A stretch of 64,000 bases of DNA from Okeania sp. SIO1I7 (lineage in GTDB: Bacteria; Cyanobacteriota; Cyanobacteriia; Cyanobacteriales; Microcoleaceae): the NCBI GenBank assembly GCA_010672585.1, contig JAAHGF010000021.1, positions 1-64,000 of the forward strand. Reading direction: 5' to 3'. Below the pieces are notes generated by a model, which was given only the letters and a program-made list of their open reading frames with translations, ran no database searches and was not told the origin of the DNA. The translations under genes were made by a program, and so were the position numbers. Every line of letters starts with the position of its first letter. The first letter of the stretch is position 1. Positions 56,822 through 64,000 of this stretch are shown here, piece after piece.

Positions 56822-57979
56822 TTAATTATTAGTTCGTCCTTTTTGCGGAAATAGACCTGCTGGTTTAACTTGTAAAAAAACAATAATTAAAGCAAATACT
56901 GTTACTTTTGCCATGCTAGTAGTTGCCAAGAAATTGAATAAGTCAGTCAAAAATTTTAGACTTTCTGTATTTCCCAAAATTAAAGCAATAGTTCCTGAAC
57001 CAATCAAATAATTTGTAATGCCAATTCCCATAGCAGCAATAACAGTACCAAATAAATTACCTACCCCACCAACTACCACCACCATAAAAGCATCTACTAT
57101 ATAATTTTGTCCTGTATTCGGACCGACTGAACCTAATAATGTAATTGCACAACCAGCAATTCCAGCTAACCCCGAACCTAAAGAGAATGTAATAGCATCA
57201 ACCCGGTCTGTTGGAATACCCAAACAAGCACTCATACTTCTATTTTGAGTAACAGCTTTAATTCTTAAACCCCAGTTTGATTTATTCAAAAATAAGTAAA
57301 TTCCTAGCAAACTTATGGCAGTTAATATAATGATAAAAATACGAGAGTAAGGTAATTGAAACTCACCAACAGGCAATCCACCTTGTAACCAAACAGGAGC
57401 AGTAACATCAACATTTCTAGAACTAAACCAAGGTTTTGTTAATCCAGGAGTTGTCAATAAAAATCCCAAAGTAGTAGCGATCGCTAAAGACAGGAAACAA
57501 ATAATTGCTATTGCTAAATTTTTAATTTTTTCCCAATCAGAGCGACGTTTTTTGAGGAAATAAAGACTGCCAAAATAAAACAGACAAAAAACTGTTATGC
57601 CGATAATTAATACTCCATTTACACTGCGGACAAATTGACGCAAAATCAGACTAACTCCCCAAGTTGCTAATAGAGTTTCTAAAGGTCTGCCATAGAGAAA
57701 ACGTATCACCCCTTTTTCTAAAATTAAACCAGCGATCGCTACGACTATAAAGGCAATAGGAATGGCGAAAAAAATATAAATATTAGAAATAGGTTCGCCC
57801 ATACTATTACAAATATTTTGAACTACGAAAGTAGTATAAGCACCTAACATCATTAATTCACCATGAGCTAAGTTAATTACTCCCATTAATCCAAAAATAA
57901 TAGCTAATCCTAGAGCGACAATTAATAAAACTGAACCAATACTTATACCGTTAAATATAGCGATTAATAATTCTTGCAT
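56822..57979 (-). CDS. urtB: Urea ABC transporter permease UrtB
   Basis: 385 residues. LivH-type permease: NGISIGSVLLIVALGLAIIF, GLMGVINLAHGELMMLGAYT, LETLLATWGVSLILRQFVR, VTQNRSMSACLGIPTDRVDA (EAA-like loop), LGSGLAGIAGCAITLLGSVG and GTVIAAMGIGITN. All are typical of UrtB. The last codons (TNN-stop) come from the heptamer array. It lies 1.6 kb downstream of urtA, separated by a tandem-repeat array. Confidence 0.95.
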   Translation of the reverse strand: MQELLIAIFNGISIGSVLLIVALGLAIIFGLMGVINLAHGELMMLGAYTTFVVQNICNSMGEPISNIYIFFAIPIAFIVVAIAGLILEKGVIRFLYGRPLETLLATWGVSLILRQFVRSVNGVLIIGITVFCLFYFGSLYFLKKRRSDWEKIKNLAIAIICFLSLAIATTLGFLLTTPGLTKPWFSSRNVDVTAPVWLQGGLPVGEFQLPYSRIFIIILTAISLLGIYLFLNKSNWGLRIKAVTQNRSMSACLGIPTDRVDAITFSLGSGLAGIAGCAITLLGSVGPNTGQNYIVDAFMVVVVGGVGNLFGTVIAAMGIGITNYLIGSGTIALILGNTESLKFLTDLFNFLATTSMAKVTVFALIIVFLQVKPAGLFPQKGRTNN

Positions 57980-57999
57980 TTTAATTAAGGTAAGGAAGA

Positions 58000-58960
58000 A
58001 GGAAGAAGGAAGAAGGAAGAGGAAAGAGGGAAGAAGGGAAAAGAAAATCAGGGAAATAATGACAAGAGATTAGTCAGTTCTCAGATGAAACAGAGCTACC
58101 TCTAAACATAAATTTCCAGCTTTCCTTTTTTTCCGTTCTTTTTGATAATTACTCCAGAATTAGGAAGAGGAAAATTCGGGAAATAATGATAGAGATAGGT
58201 CAGTTCTCCCATGAGACACAGCTACCTCTAAACATAAATTTTCAGCTTTCCTTTTTTTCCGTTCTTTTTGATAATTACTCTAGAATTAGGAAGAAAAAAA
58301 TTCGGGAAATCAATGATAGAGATAGGTTGATTATTAGATAAAACAGAGCTACTTCTAAACAAAAATTTCTAGTTTTCCTTTTTTTCCATTCTTTTTGATA
58401 ATTACTCCACAATTAGGAAGAGGAAAAAATAAATCAAGGGAAATAATGATAGAGATAGGTCAGTTCTCCCATGAGACACAGCTACCTCTAAACATAAATT
58501 TTCAGCTTTCCTTTTTTTCCGTTCTTTTTGATAATTACTCTAGAATTAGGAAGAAAAAAATTCGGGAAATCAATGATAGAGATAGGTTGATTATTAGATA
58601 AAACGGAGCTACTTCTAAACAAAAATTTCTAGTTTTCCTTTTTTTCCGTTCTTTTTGATAATTACTCCAGAATTAGGAAGAGGAAAATTCGGGAAATCAA
58701 TGATAGAGATAGGTTGATTATTAGATAAAACGGATCTACTTCTAAACAAAAATTTCTAGTTTTATTTTTTTTTCCATTCTTTTTGATAATTACTCCAGAA
58801 TTAGGAAGAGGAAAAAGCCACAATAAATCAAGGGAAATAATGATAGAGATAAGTCAGTTCTCCCATGAAACACAGCTACCTCTAAACATAAATTTCCAGC
58901 TTTTATTTTCTTCCGTTCTGATAATTACTCCAGAATCAGAAAGAAAGAAGAAGGAAGAAG
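58000..58960. repeat. ~127-bp tandem array between urtA and urtB
   Basis: Seven copies; equivalent points (GATAATTACT) at 58,144, 58,270, 58,397, 58,530, 58,657, 58,785 and 58,920, periods 126-135 bp. Two unit types alternate irregularly: one contains CAGTTCTCCCATGA, the other GATTATTAGATAAAAC. Every unit includes a TCCGTTCTTTTTGATAATTA core. The array starts about 100 bp upstream of the urtB ATG, on the promoter side, so it could affect urtB expression. Confidence 0.88.
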
Positions 58961-59565
58961 AAATTGAATAGCCATAAATTAGAATTAAAGGAGTTTTCAA
59001 GTTGAGAAAGTAGAACGTTTTAGGACTTTTAGCTAATAATTAAAGTTTAAAACCTCTCTTTGACTCCTCTACAAGCTGTCGCTTTGCAAAAAGAAAAAAT
59101 CTTTTTAGTCAATCATATCCCTTTTCAGGAAAGGTAATAGTTAATTATTAATTGTTGAACTAACACTTAACAAAAAGCAGGGAATAAAGTAAATAATTAA
59201 TATTCAACTTGACTTAAAAATCCGAAAAATCGCTGTAATTAGTGAGCTATTTAGACCAACTAATTACAGCACACAAAATCAGATATTTTATAGAAACATT
59301 AAACCTAAATATTTATCTACCACTCGTACAAAATTCTACTCTAATTTATGACGTAAGCATTTCCTGCGGAATGCTGCGCAAACAGCTGTTAGCTGTCAGC
59401 TAGCCTCCTTCGGAGGAACTGCGTTAACAGCAACAAGAGTCTCTCTTATGGGACAGTGTTTAAATTAACAACTAACTTTAAAGACAAGGGAGCTAACTTT
59501 TTTAGTAAGACAATTAATAAAGCTTTTATCCTAAATTAAAAGTAATAGCTGATAACTGATAACTG
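58961..59565. other. Spacer downstream of urtA with repeats
   Basis: An R3 copy (about 59,050-59,155), an AGCATTTCCTGCGGAATGCT palindrome (59,354-59,376), a CCTCCTTCGGAGGA palindrome (59,404-59,417) and the inverted partner (59,431-59,552) of the element at 50,382-50,505. No gene is seen. Confidence 0.6.
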
Positions 59566-60846
59566 TTAACTGACTTTATATTTACCACCTTTATTAGGGT
59601 CACTCCAGTCACAAGCAAACCCCTTAGTTGCTGGAACAAATTGATTCCAAGGTATAGGTTTAATAGCTCCTTCAGTAGACCAAACTATATTAAATAAACC
59701 ATCATCACGAACTTGACCTATTCTTACAGTCTTAGAAATATGATGATTAGCATTCATAGTAACCAAACCTTCAGGAGCATCAAAAGTTTGTCCGATAGCT
59801 GCCATTCTTACCGCATCTAAATCATCAGCAGAACCAGCTTTTTCCACTGCTTGTTTCCAAAGATAAACCATAATATAAGCAGCTTCCATCGGGTCATTTG
59901 TTACTCGGTCTGCACCATATTTTGCCTTAAAATCTGCCACCCATTTTTTATTAGCTTCTGTCTCAACAGTTTGGAAATAATTCCAAGCAGCATAATGACC
60001 TACAAGAAACTCTTTGCCAATTTGTCTAACTTCTTCCTCAGCAATACTCACCGACATAACTGGATATTGTTCCGGAGTAATACCAGCACCTTTCAACTGT
60101 TTAAAAAAGGCAACATTACTATCACCATTAAGACTATTAAAAATCACTCCACCATTAGGTAAAGCCTGTTTAATCTTAGTAATAATCGGAGTAACTTCTG
60201 TATTTCCTAAAGGTAAATAATCTTCACCAACAGTAGTACCACCCTTAGCCTTTAACTGCTCCTTAATAATCGTATTTGCAGTACGAGGAAAAACATAATC
60301 AGAACCAACTAAGAAAAATTCCTTTCCCTTATTTTCTAACAACCAATCTACAGCAGGTTCAATTTGTTGATTAGGAGCAGCACCCGTATAAAAAATATTT
60401 TTCGAGCATTCTTGACCCTCATATTGCACCGGATACCAAAGCATATGATTCTTAGATTCAAAAACAGGCAAAACAGACTTCCGAGAAGCAGAAGTCCAAC
60501 AACCAAAAACAGTAACTACCTGGTCTTGGTCAATAAGTTTATTTGCCTTTTCCGCAAAAGTAGGCCAGTCAGAAGCACCATCCTCTACAATTGCTTCTAT
60601 TTGCTTACCCAATACACCACCAGCAGCATTTATTTCCTCAATAGCTAACTTTTCTGCTTCAACTACCGTAGTTTCACTAATTGCCATTGTGCCACTGAGG
60701 GAATGGAGAATACCCACTTTAATTGTGTCAGTCCCAGATGTAGTGTTAGTGTTATTAGCACCACCACAAGCTTTGAGAAAAATACTCGTACCTAGAGCAG
60801 CCGAACTATAAATTAAAAATTTCCTGCGTTCTAATCCTTTAGCCAT
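59566..60846 (-). CDS. urtA: Urea ABC transporter substrate-binding protein UrtA
   Basis: 426 residues. The N-terminus has twin Arg ([10 protein letters not shown]) and a lipobox ending FLKAC (Cys27), so a lipid-anchored periplasmic binding protein. LivK-type fold with [91 protein letters not shown] and [20 protein letters not shown], all typical of UrtA. Its expected partners urtB-E follow on the same strand but spread over 10 kb. In cyanobacteria urt is usually controlled by NtcA; no clear GTA-N8-TAC site is seen. Confidence 0.96.
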   Translation of the reverse strand: MAKGLERRKFLIYSSAALGTSIFLKACGGANNTNTTSGTDTIKVGILHSLSGTMAISETTVVEAEKLAIEEINAAGGVLGKQIEAIVEDGASDWPTFAEKANKLIDQDQVVTVFGCWTSASRKSVLPVFESKNHMLWYPVQYEGQECSKNIFYTGAAPNQQIEPAVDWLLENKGKEFFLVGSDYVFPRTANTIIKEQLKAKGGTTVGEDYLPLGNTEVTPIITKIKQALPNGGVIFNSLNGDSNVAFFKQLKGAGITPEQYPVMSVSIAEEEVRQIGKEFLVGHYAAWNYFQTVETEANKKWVADFKAKYGADRVTNDPMEAAYIMVYLWKQAVEKAGSADDLDAVRMAAIGQTFDAPEGLVTMNANHHISKTVRIGQVRDDGLFNIVWSTEGAIKPIPWNQFVPATKGFACDWSDPNKGGKYKVS

Positions 60847-60891
60847 AACAAAAATACTTGATTATAATTAATTTCAAACTTAACTTTACCA

Positions 60892-60992
60892 GGACTTAGG
60901 CACTTTTTAAGTTCCAAACACTATATATCTATAACGTTATAGTTTTTTCTCACTAGACTAGATATTATAGATAGTGTTTTTTAGTAAAGCCC
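60892..60992. repeat. R5-like element in the urtA upstream region
   Basis: Ends AGGACTTAGG and AGTAAAGCCCT, with an internal AT-rich palindrome (CTATAACGTTATAG). It resembles the R5 elements at 23 and 35 kb. It lies 46 bp upstream of the urtA start and probably inside its promoter or leader; a TATAAT hexamer on the minus strand lies within it. Confidence 0.5.
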
Positions 60993-61086
60993 TCAGTATA
61001 GCCATCATTACTCAATAGTTGTCATTTTTGCCTTCTACTACTTCTTGCTAAGATTAGTTTAACTTTGATTTTAGCGTTTCTGAATT

Positions 61087-61839
61087 ATGAACAAAAACAA
61101 ACTGATAATTATCTGTTTATCAATAATTATATTAGTTTCAGTAGGGTTGAATTTCCTATTTTTTAACAGGGGCAGGAATTATTATTTACAATTAAATTCC
61201 CTACAATTAAATCCACTTGCTATCAAATTTTATCCTGTTGATGCTAATCCCAAAGAGACTAAAAATCCCAATCAAAAAAATATAGTTTTTTTTGGAGACT
61301 CTCGTGCCCGTGGTTGGAATTCACCTAAAGGTTTTGATGATTTTAATTTTATTAATCGAGGTATTTCTGGGCAAACTACAGCGCAAGTTTTAGGAAGATT
61401 GAATCAACATCTAATACCTTTATCTGCGGATATTGTGATAGTTCAAGTTGGTGTAAATGATTTATATAGAATTCCAATATTTCCTGAGAATAAAGAGACA
61501 ATTATTTCTGAGTGTAAATCAAATATCAAAGAAATTGTTAGGCAATCTCGTCAGCTTGGTGCTATTGTGATTTTGACAACTATTTTTCCTATTGCTGAAG
61601 TGCCACTTGAGAGAAAACTTTTTTGGTCGCCAGATATAGTAGTTACAGGAATTGAGGAAGTAAATGATTTTATTTATTCATTGGAAAACGAAGATGTAAT
61701 AATTTTTGATACAGGAGATATTTTAGTAAATCAACAAGGAAAAGTTAGGGAAGAATATAGTAGAGATTTTCTTCATCTTAATAGGGCAGGGTATAAAGCG
61801 TTGAATGAAAAATTAATACCTATTTTAAAAAGGTTATAG
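61087..61839 (+). CDS. GDSL/SGNH hydrolase family protein
   Basis: 250 residues. Short N-terminal membrane anchor (about residues 6-26). Compact SGNH domain: FFGDSRARGW with Ser72, GISGQTTAQVLGRL, VQVGVNDLYR and C-terminal SRDFLHLNRAGYKAL with the classical Asp-x-x-His. All four catalytic blocks are present, so this is the most conventional GDSL esterase of the window. It diverges from urtA with a 240-bp shared upstream region. Substrate unknown; probably lysophospholipase- or acetylesterase-like acting at the envelope. Confidence 0.88.
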   Translation: MNKNKLIIICLSIIILVSVGLNFLFFNRGRNYYLQLNSLQLNPLAIKFYPVDANPKETKNPNQKNIVFFGDSRARGWNSPKGFDDFNFINRGISGQTTAQVLGRLNQHLIPLSADIVIVQVGVNDLYRIPIFPENKETIISECKSNIKEIVRQSRQLGAIVILTTIFPIAEVPLERKLFWSPDIVVTGIEEVNDFIYSLENEDVIIFDTGDILVNQQGKVREEYSRDFLHLNRAGYKALNEKLIPILKRL

Positions 61840-61907
61840 ATTTGGTTGATTATAGAGTTTTCTTTTATGTAGATGGGGAGAAAAGATTATTCCTAATAGA
61901 CTCAATT

Positions 61908-62012
61908 GTCATTGCGAGGGGGTCGGAAAAACTAGAAGTCTATGTTTTGAATTTTAGCTCCCCGAAGCAATCTCCAAAACTATAGATATTTCTTCCCTTC
62001 GGTTGCAATGAC
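61908..62012. repeat. R8 repeat copy 1 (GTCATTGCGAGGGGG element)
   Basis: About 105 bp: begins GTCATTGCGAGGGGGT, contains AAAAACTAGA and AAGTCTATG, continues CCCCGAAGCAATC and ends GGTTGCAATGAC. The ends form an imperfect inverted repeat (GTCATTGC / GCAATGAC). Copies 2 and 3 lie at 62,448-62,576 and 62,607-62,707, and a 3' half copy at about 62,391-62,436. The GIY-YIG gene lies between copies. Confidence 0.75.
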
Positions 62013-62041
62013 TGAATCAGACTTTACTTTATAATCATATT

Positions 62042-62332
62042 TCAAACTATTTCTAGGTACAAATCTTTCCATTCCAAATTTATACTATTAATTAAATTAA
62101 TTTTTTTCTGTCGAGAACCTGCTTTAATCTGTTTCTCAGTAGCGATCCCTTCGGAAGGATTTTCATAAATTTCATAATAAACTAATTTATTAATATTGTA
62201 CTTTTTGGTAAATCCTCCTACTAATTTTGATTTGTGTTCATAAACTCTCTTGATTAAATCGTTGGTTATACCTGTATAAAGGACTGTATTACGCTTATTA
62301 GTCATTATGTAAATATAATATTCTTTTGTCAT
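62042..62332 (-). CDS. GIY-YIG nuclease superfamily protein
   Basis: 96 residues from the ATG at 62,332; upstream in-frame codons are repeat-derived and rejected. Single-domain UPF0213/URI-type protein: YYIYIMTNKRNTVLYTGITN holds the GIY-YIG core (YIY and YTG), followed by DLIKRVYEHKSK (Arg and His) and ATEKQIKAGSRQKKINLIN with the catalytic Glu region. Likely a structure-specific DNA nuclease; biological roles of these small proteins are mostly unknown. The gene is surrounded by three full copies and a half copy of a ~105-130-bp repeat. Confidence 0.88.
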   Translation of the reverse strand: MTKEYYIYIMTNKRNTVLYTGITNDLIKRVYEHKSKLVGGFTKKYNINKLVYYEIYENPSEGIATEKQIKAGSRQKKINLINSINLEWKDLYLEIV

Positions 62333-62390
62333 AAGGAATTGCTGAAAAAATGCGAGTTTAATAATTATAAAATATAAAACAATCCCTTGT

Positions 62391-62707
62391 GATTTCTCAA
62401 AACTACAAGAGATTGCTTTCCTTCGGTCGCTATGACGAGGTGAAAATGTCATTGCGAGGGGGTGGGAAAAACTAGAGGTCTATGCTTTGAATTTCATTAC
62501 CCCCGAAGCAATCCCCAAAACTACGAGAGATTGCTTTCCTGACGGAATGCTCCGCAAACGCTCCACTCGCAATGACAAAGTTGAGTCTTAATAACGAAGT
62601 GGAAATGTCATTCGAGGGGGTGGACAAAACTAGAAGTCTATACTTTATCAACCCCCCGAAGCAATCCCCAAAGCGACTAGAGATTGCTTCCCTTCGGTCG
62701 CAATGAC
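62391..62707. repeat. R8 repeat cluster (half copy, copies 2 and 3)
   Basis: The half copy (62,391-62,436) keeps GAGATTGCTTTCCTTCGGTC. Copy 2 (62,448-62,576) has an extra GGAATGCTCCGCAAACGCTC segment before the right end. Copy 3 (62,607-62,707) has lost two bases at the left end (CATTCGAGG). Direct orientation throughout. Shorter relatives with GTCATTGCGAC and GCAATGACC occur near 23,130-23,215. Confidence 0.75.
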
Positions 62708-62753
62708 AAAGTGGAAATGTTATTTTGCTTCACTTCCAGTGACTATTTACATA

Positions 62754-64000
62754 TTAAGTATTAGCTTCAATTATTCCTTCTGCTGCTAGAGCGATCGCCT
62801 GCAATTTATCTAAGATTTTTTGATTAGCTGACTGCCATAAACCTCGTTGATTTGCTTCTAATAATCTTTCTGCTATATCTCGCAATGCCCAAGGATTTTT
62901 TGCTTGAATAAATGACTGTACATTTTCATCAAAAAGATAAGTTTCTGCTACTCTTTGATACATAAAATCTTCTACACATTTTGCTGTAGCATCATAGGCA
63001 AATAAATAATCTATTGTTGCTGCCATTTCAAAGGCTCCTTTATAACCATGACGCATGACTCCAGCTATCCATTTAGGATTAACAACTCTGGAACGATAAA
63101 CCCTAGCAATTTGTTCTTTCAATTGTCGAACTTTGGGATTTTCTGGCAGAGAATTATCGCCAAAATAAGTATCAGGATTTTTGCCTGTTAAAGCACGAAT
63201 TGCTACAGTCATTCCACCTTGGAATTGATAATAATCATCTGAGTCTAATAAGTCATGTTCTCTATTGTCTTGATTATGCAAAACTATTTGCATTTGTTGG
63301 AGACGTTGGGAAAATGCTTCGGGAGAATTTATCGCTCTAGCTTCCTGATTATAACTATTATTAATTCCTGTATAAGCATAACTACTCCAATTAATATAAG
63401 CTCTGGCTAAATCTCGATCATCTTGCCAATTTTGAGATTCGATTAAACCCTGTAAACCTGCACCATAAGCTCCTGGTTTAGAGCCGAATATTCTATATTG
63501 AGAACGTGCTTTTGCCTGAACTTCAGTTAATCCTAATTCTTGCCAATATTTGATTTCTTTTTTAACTTGAGCAGCTAAAGGATTTTCTGTTGGAGACTCA
63601 TCTAAATTAGCCACAGCAATAACAGCTTGGTCGAATAAATCGATAATATTAGGAAAAGCATCTCTAAAGAAACCAGAAATTCTTAAAGTTACATCCACAC
63701 GCGGTCTTCCTAATATTGAAATTGGCAAAATTTCAAAGTCGATAACTCTTCGAGAAGGTCTATCCCAGACTGGTTTTACTCCTAATAAAGCAAGTGCTTC
63801 AGCAATATCATCTCCACCAGTTCGCATAGTAGAAGTTCCCCATACTGATAACCCTAAAGTTTGAGGATATTCGCCATTTTCTTGAGTGTATCTTTCAATT
63901 AAATTTTCTGCTGCTAATTGTCCTACTCTCCAAGCAGTTTCTGTAGGAATAGCGCGAATATCTACAGAGTAAAAATTCCGACCTGTAGGTAAAACGTCTG
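62754..64000 (-). CDS. cobN: Cobaltochelatase subunit CobN, 3' part (runs off window)
   Basis: 415 codons visible; the frame stays open to the window edge, so the 5' part of this large gene (family ~1250 residues or more) lies beyond 64,000. CobN, or a CobN-like magnesium/cobalt chelatase subunit, inserts cobalt into the corrin ring in cobalamin synthesis. Signatures: LPTGRNFYSVDIRAIPTETA, LGLSVWGTSTMRTGGDDIAE, VTLRISGFFRDAFPNIIDLF, KARSQYRIFGSKPGAYGAGL, WIAGVMRHGYKGAFEMAATI and NPWALRDIAERLLEANQRG. The string IDLFDQAVIAVANLDES and the MRTGGDD block fit CobN better than ChlH. The internal ATG at MRTGG is not the start. Confidence 0.93.
   Translation of the reverse strand, partial: DVLPTGRNFYSVDIRAIPTETAWRVGQLAAENLIERYTQENGEYPQTLGLSVWGTSTMRTGGDDIAEALALLGVKPVWDRPSRRVIDFEILPISILGRPRVDVTLRISGFFRDAFPNIIDLFDQAVIAVANLDESPTENPLAAQVKKEIKYWQELGLTEVQAKARSQYRIFGSKPGAYGAGLQGLIESQNWQDDRDLARAYINWSSYAYTGINNSYNQEARAINSPEAFSQRLQQMQIVLHNQDNREHDLLDSDDYYQFQGGMTVAIRALTGKNPDTYFGDNSLPENPKVRQLKEQIARVYRSRVVNPKWIAGVMRHGYKGAFEMAATIDYLFAYDATAKCVEDFMYQRVAETYLFDENVQSFIQAKNPWALRDIAERLLEANQRGLWQSANQKILDKLQAIALAAEGIIEANT

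Noticed and set aside
60847-61086. NtcA-binding site upstream of urtA
   Set aside because: Only a degenerate GTA-N8-TAT match (minus strand, GTAATGATGGCTAT) was found, not GTA-N8-TAC. The downstream TATAAT lies in a repeat, so the evidence is too weak for a call.
1-64000. tRNA, rRNA or known riboswitch genes
   Set aside because: Reading both strands for typical T-arm and anticodon-arm patterns and for well-known riboswitch cores gave no convincing candidate; a covariance-model search would be decisive.

Overview
The window looks like chromosome of a filamentous, probably marine and diazotrophy-associated cyanobacterium of the Trichodesmium/Okeania kind. The base composition is low in GC, HIP1-type GCGATCGC sites are scattered throughout, intergenic spacers are very long and full of repeats (heptamer TTAATTA runs, GAAGGA runs, small inverted-repeat elements), and the gene content is typical: split urt urea-transport genes, a Mo-nitrogenase C-terminal-like small protein, NAD kinase, CobN and IS1341-type TnpB. 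The genus is an inference; no rRNA or tRNA gene was found.

Layout. 0.8-4.4 kb: mfd. 5.2-25.5 kb: an accessory region with seven SGNH/GDSL (AlgX/AlgJ-like) membrane-anchored esterase or acyltransferase-like genes in three subfamilies, an EamA transporter pseudogene, a large membrane protein, and an array of partial gene copies (10.5-12.5 kb). 26.7-34.6 kb: a split set related to the sxtI/sxtJ/sxtK trio (carbamoyltransferase, SxtJ-like and DUF5989/SxtK-like membrane proteins). Between its two parts lie a HTH protein and a probable three-gene operon (WD40 protein, amino-acid-binding lipoprotein, GTPase). 35.4-40.2 kb: two small genes, one with the Mo-nitrogenase C-terminal domain, a 220-bp tandem array, and an nSTAND NTPase that has lost its 5' end to an IS. 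40.2-49.5 kb: the intact TnpB element, two more SGNH paralogues, NAD kinase, two decayed TnpB copies and a DUF1574-like SGNH lipoprotein. 50.9-60.9 kb: urtE, urtD, urtC, urtB and urtA, all on the minus strand but spread over 10 kb, with a HTH gene and a nucleotidyltransferase gene lying among them. 61-64 kb: another SGNH protein, a GIY-YIG protein among repeats, and the 3' part of cobN running off the window.

How the genes may work together. Eleven SGNH-fold proteins in 64 kb, most with one N-terminal membrane anchor, together with an O-carbamoyltransferase and its usual small membrane partners, suggest an envelope or exopolysaccharide tailoring system (acyl and/or carbamoyl decoration). Gene conversion, tandem duplication and partial gene copies show that this gene set is actively diversifying. 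The urt genes encode a urea ABC importer that is probably intact, with its operon broken up by repeats; urtD is bracketed by inverted 184-bp repeat copies. The substrate and biological role of the SGNH/carbamoyltransferase set cannot be read from the sequence.
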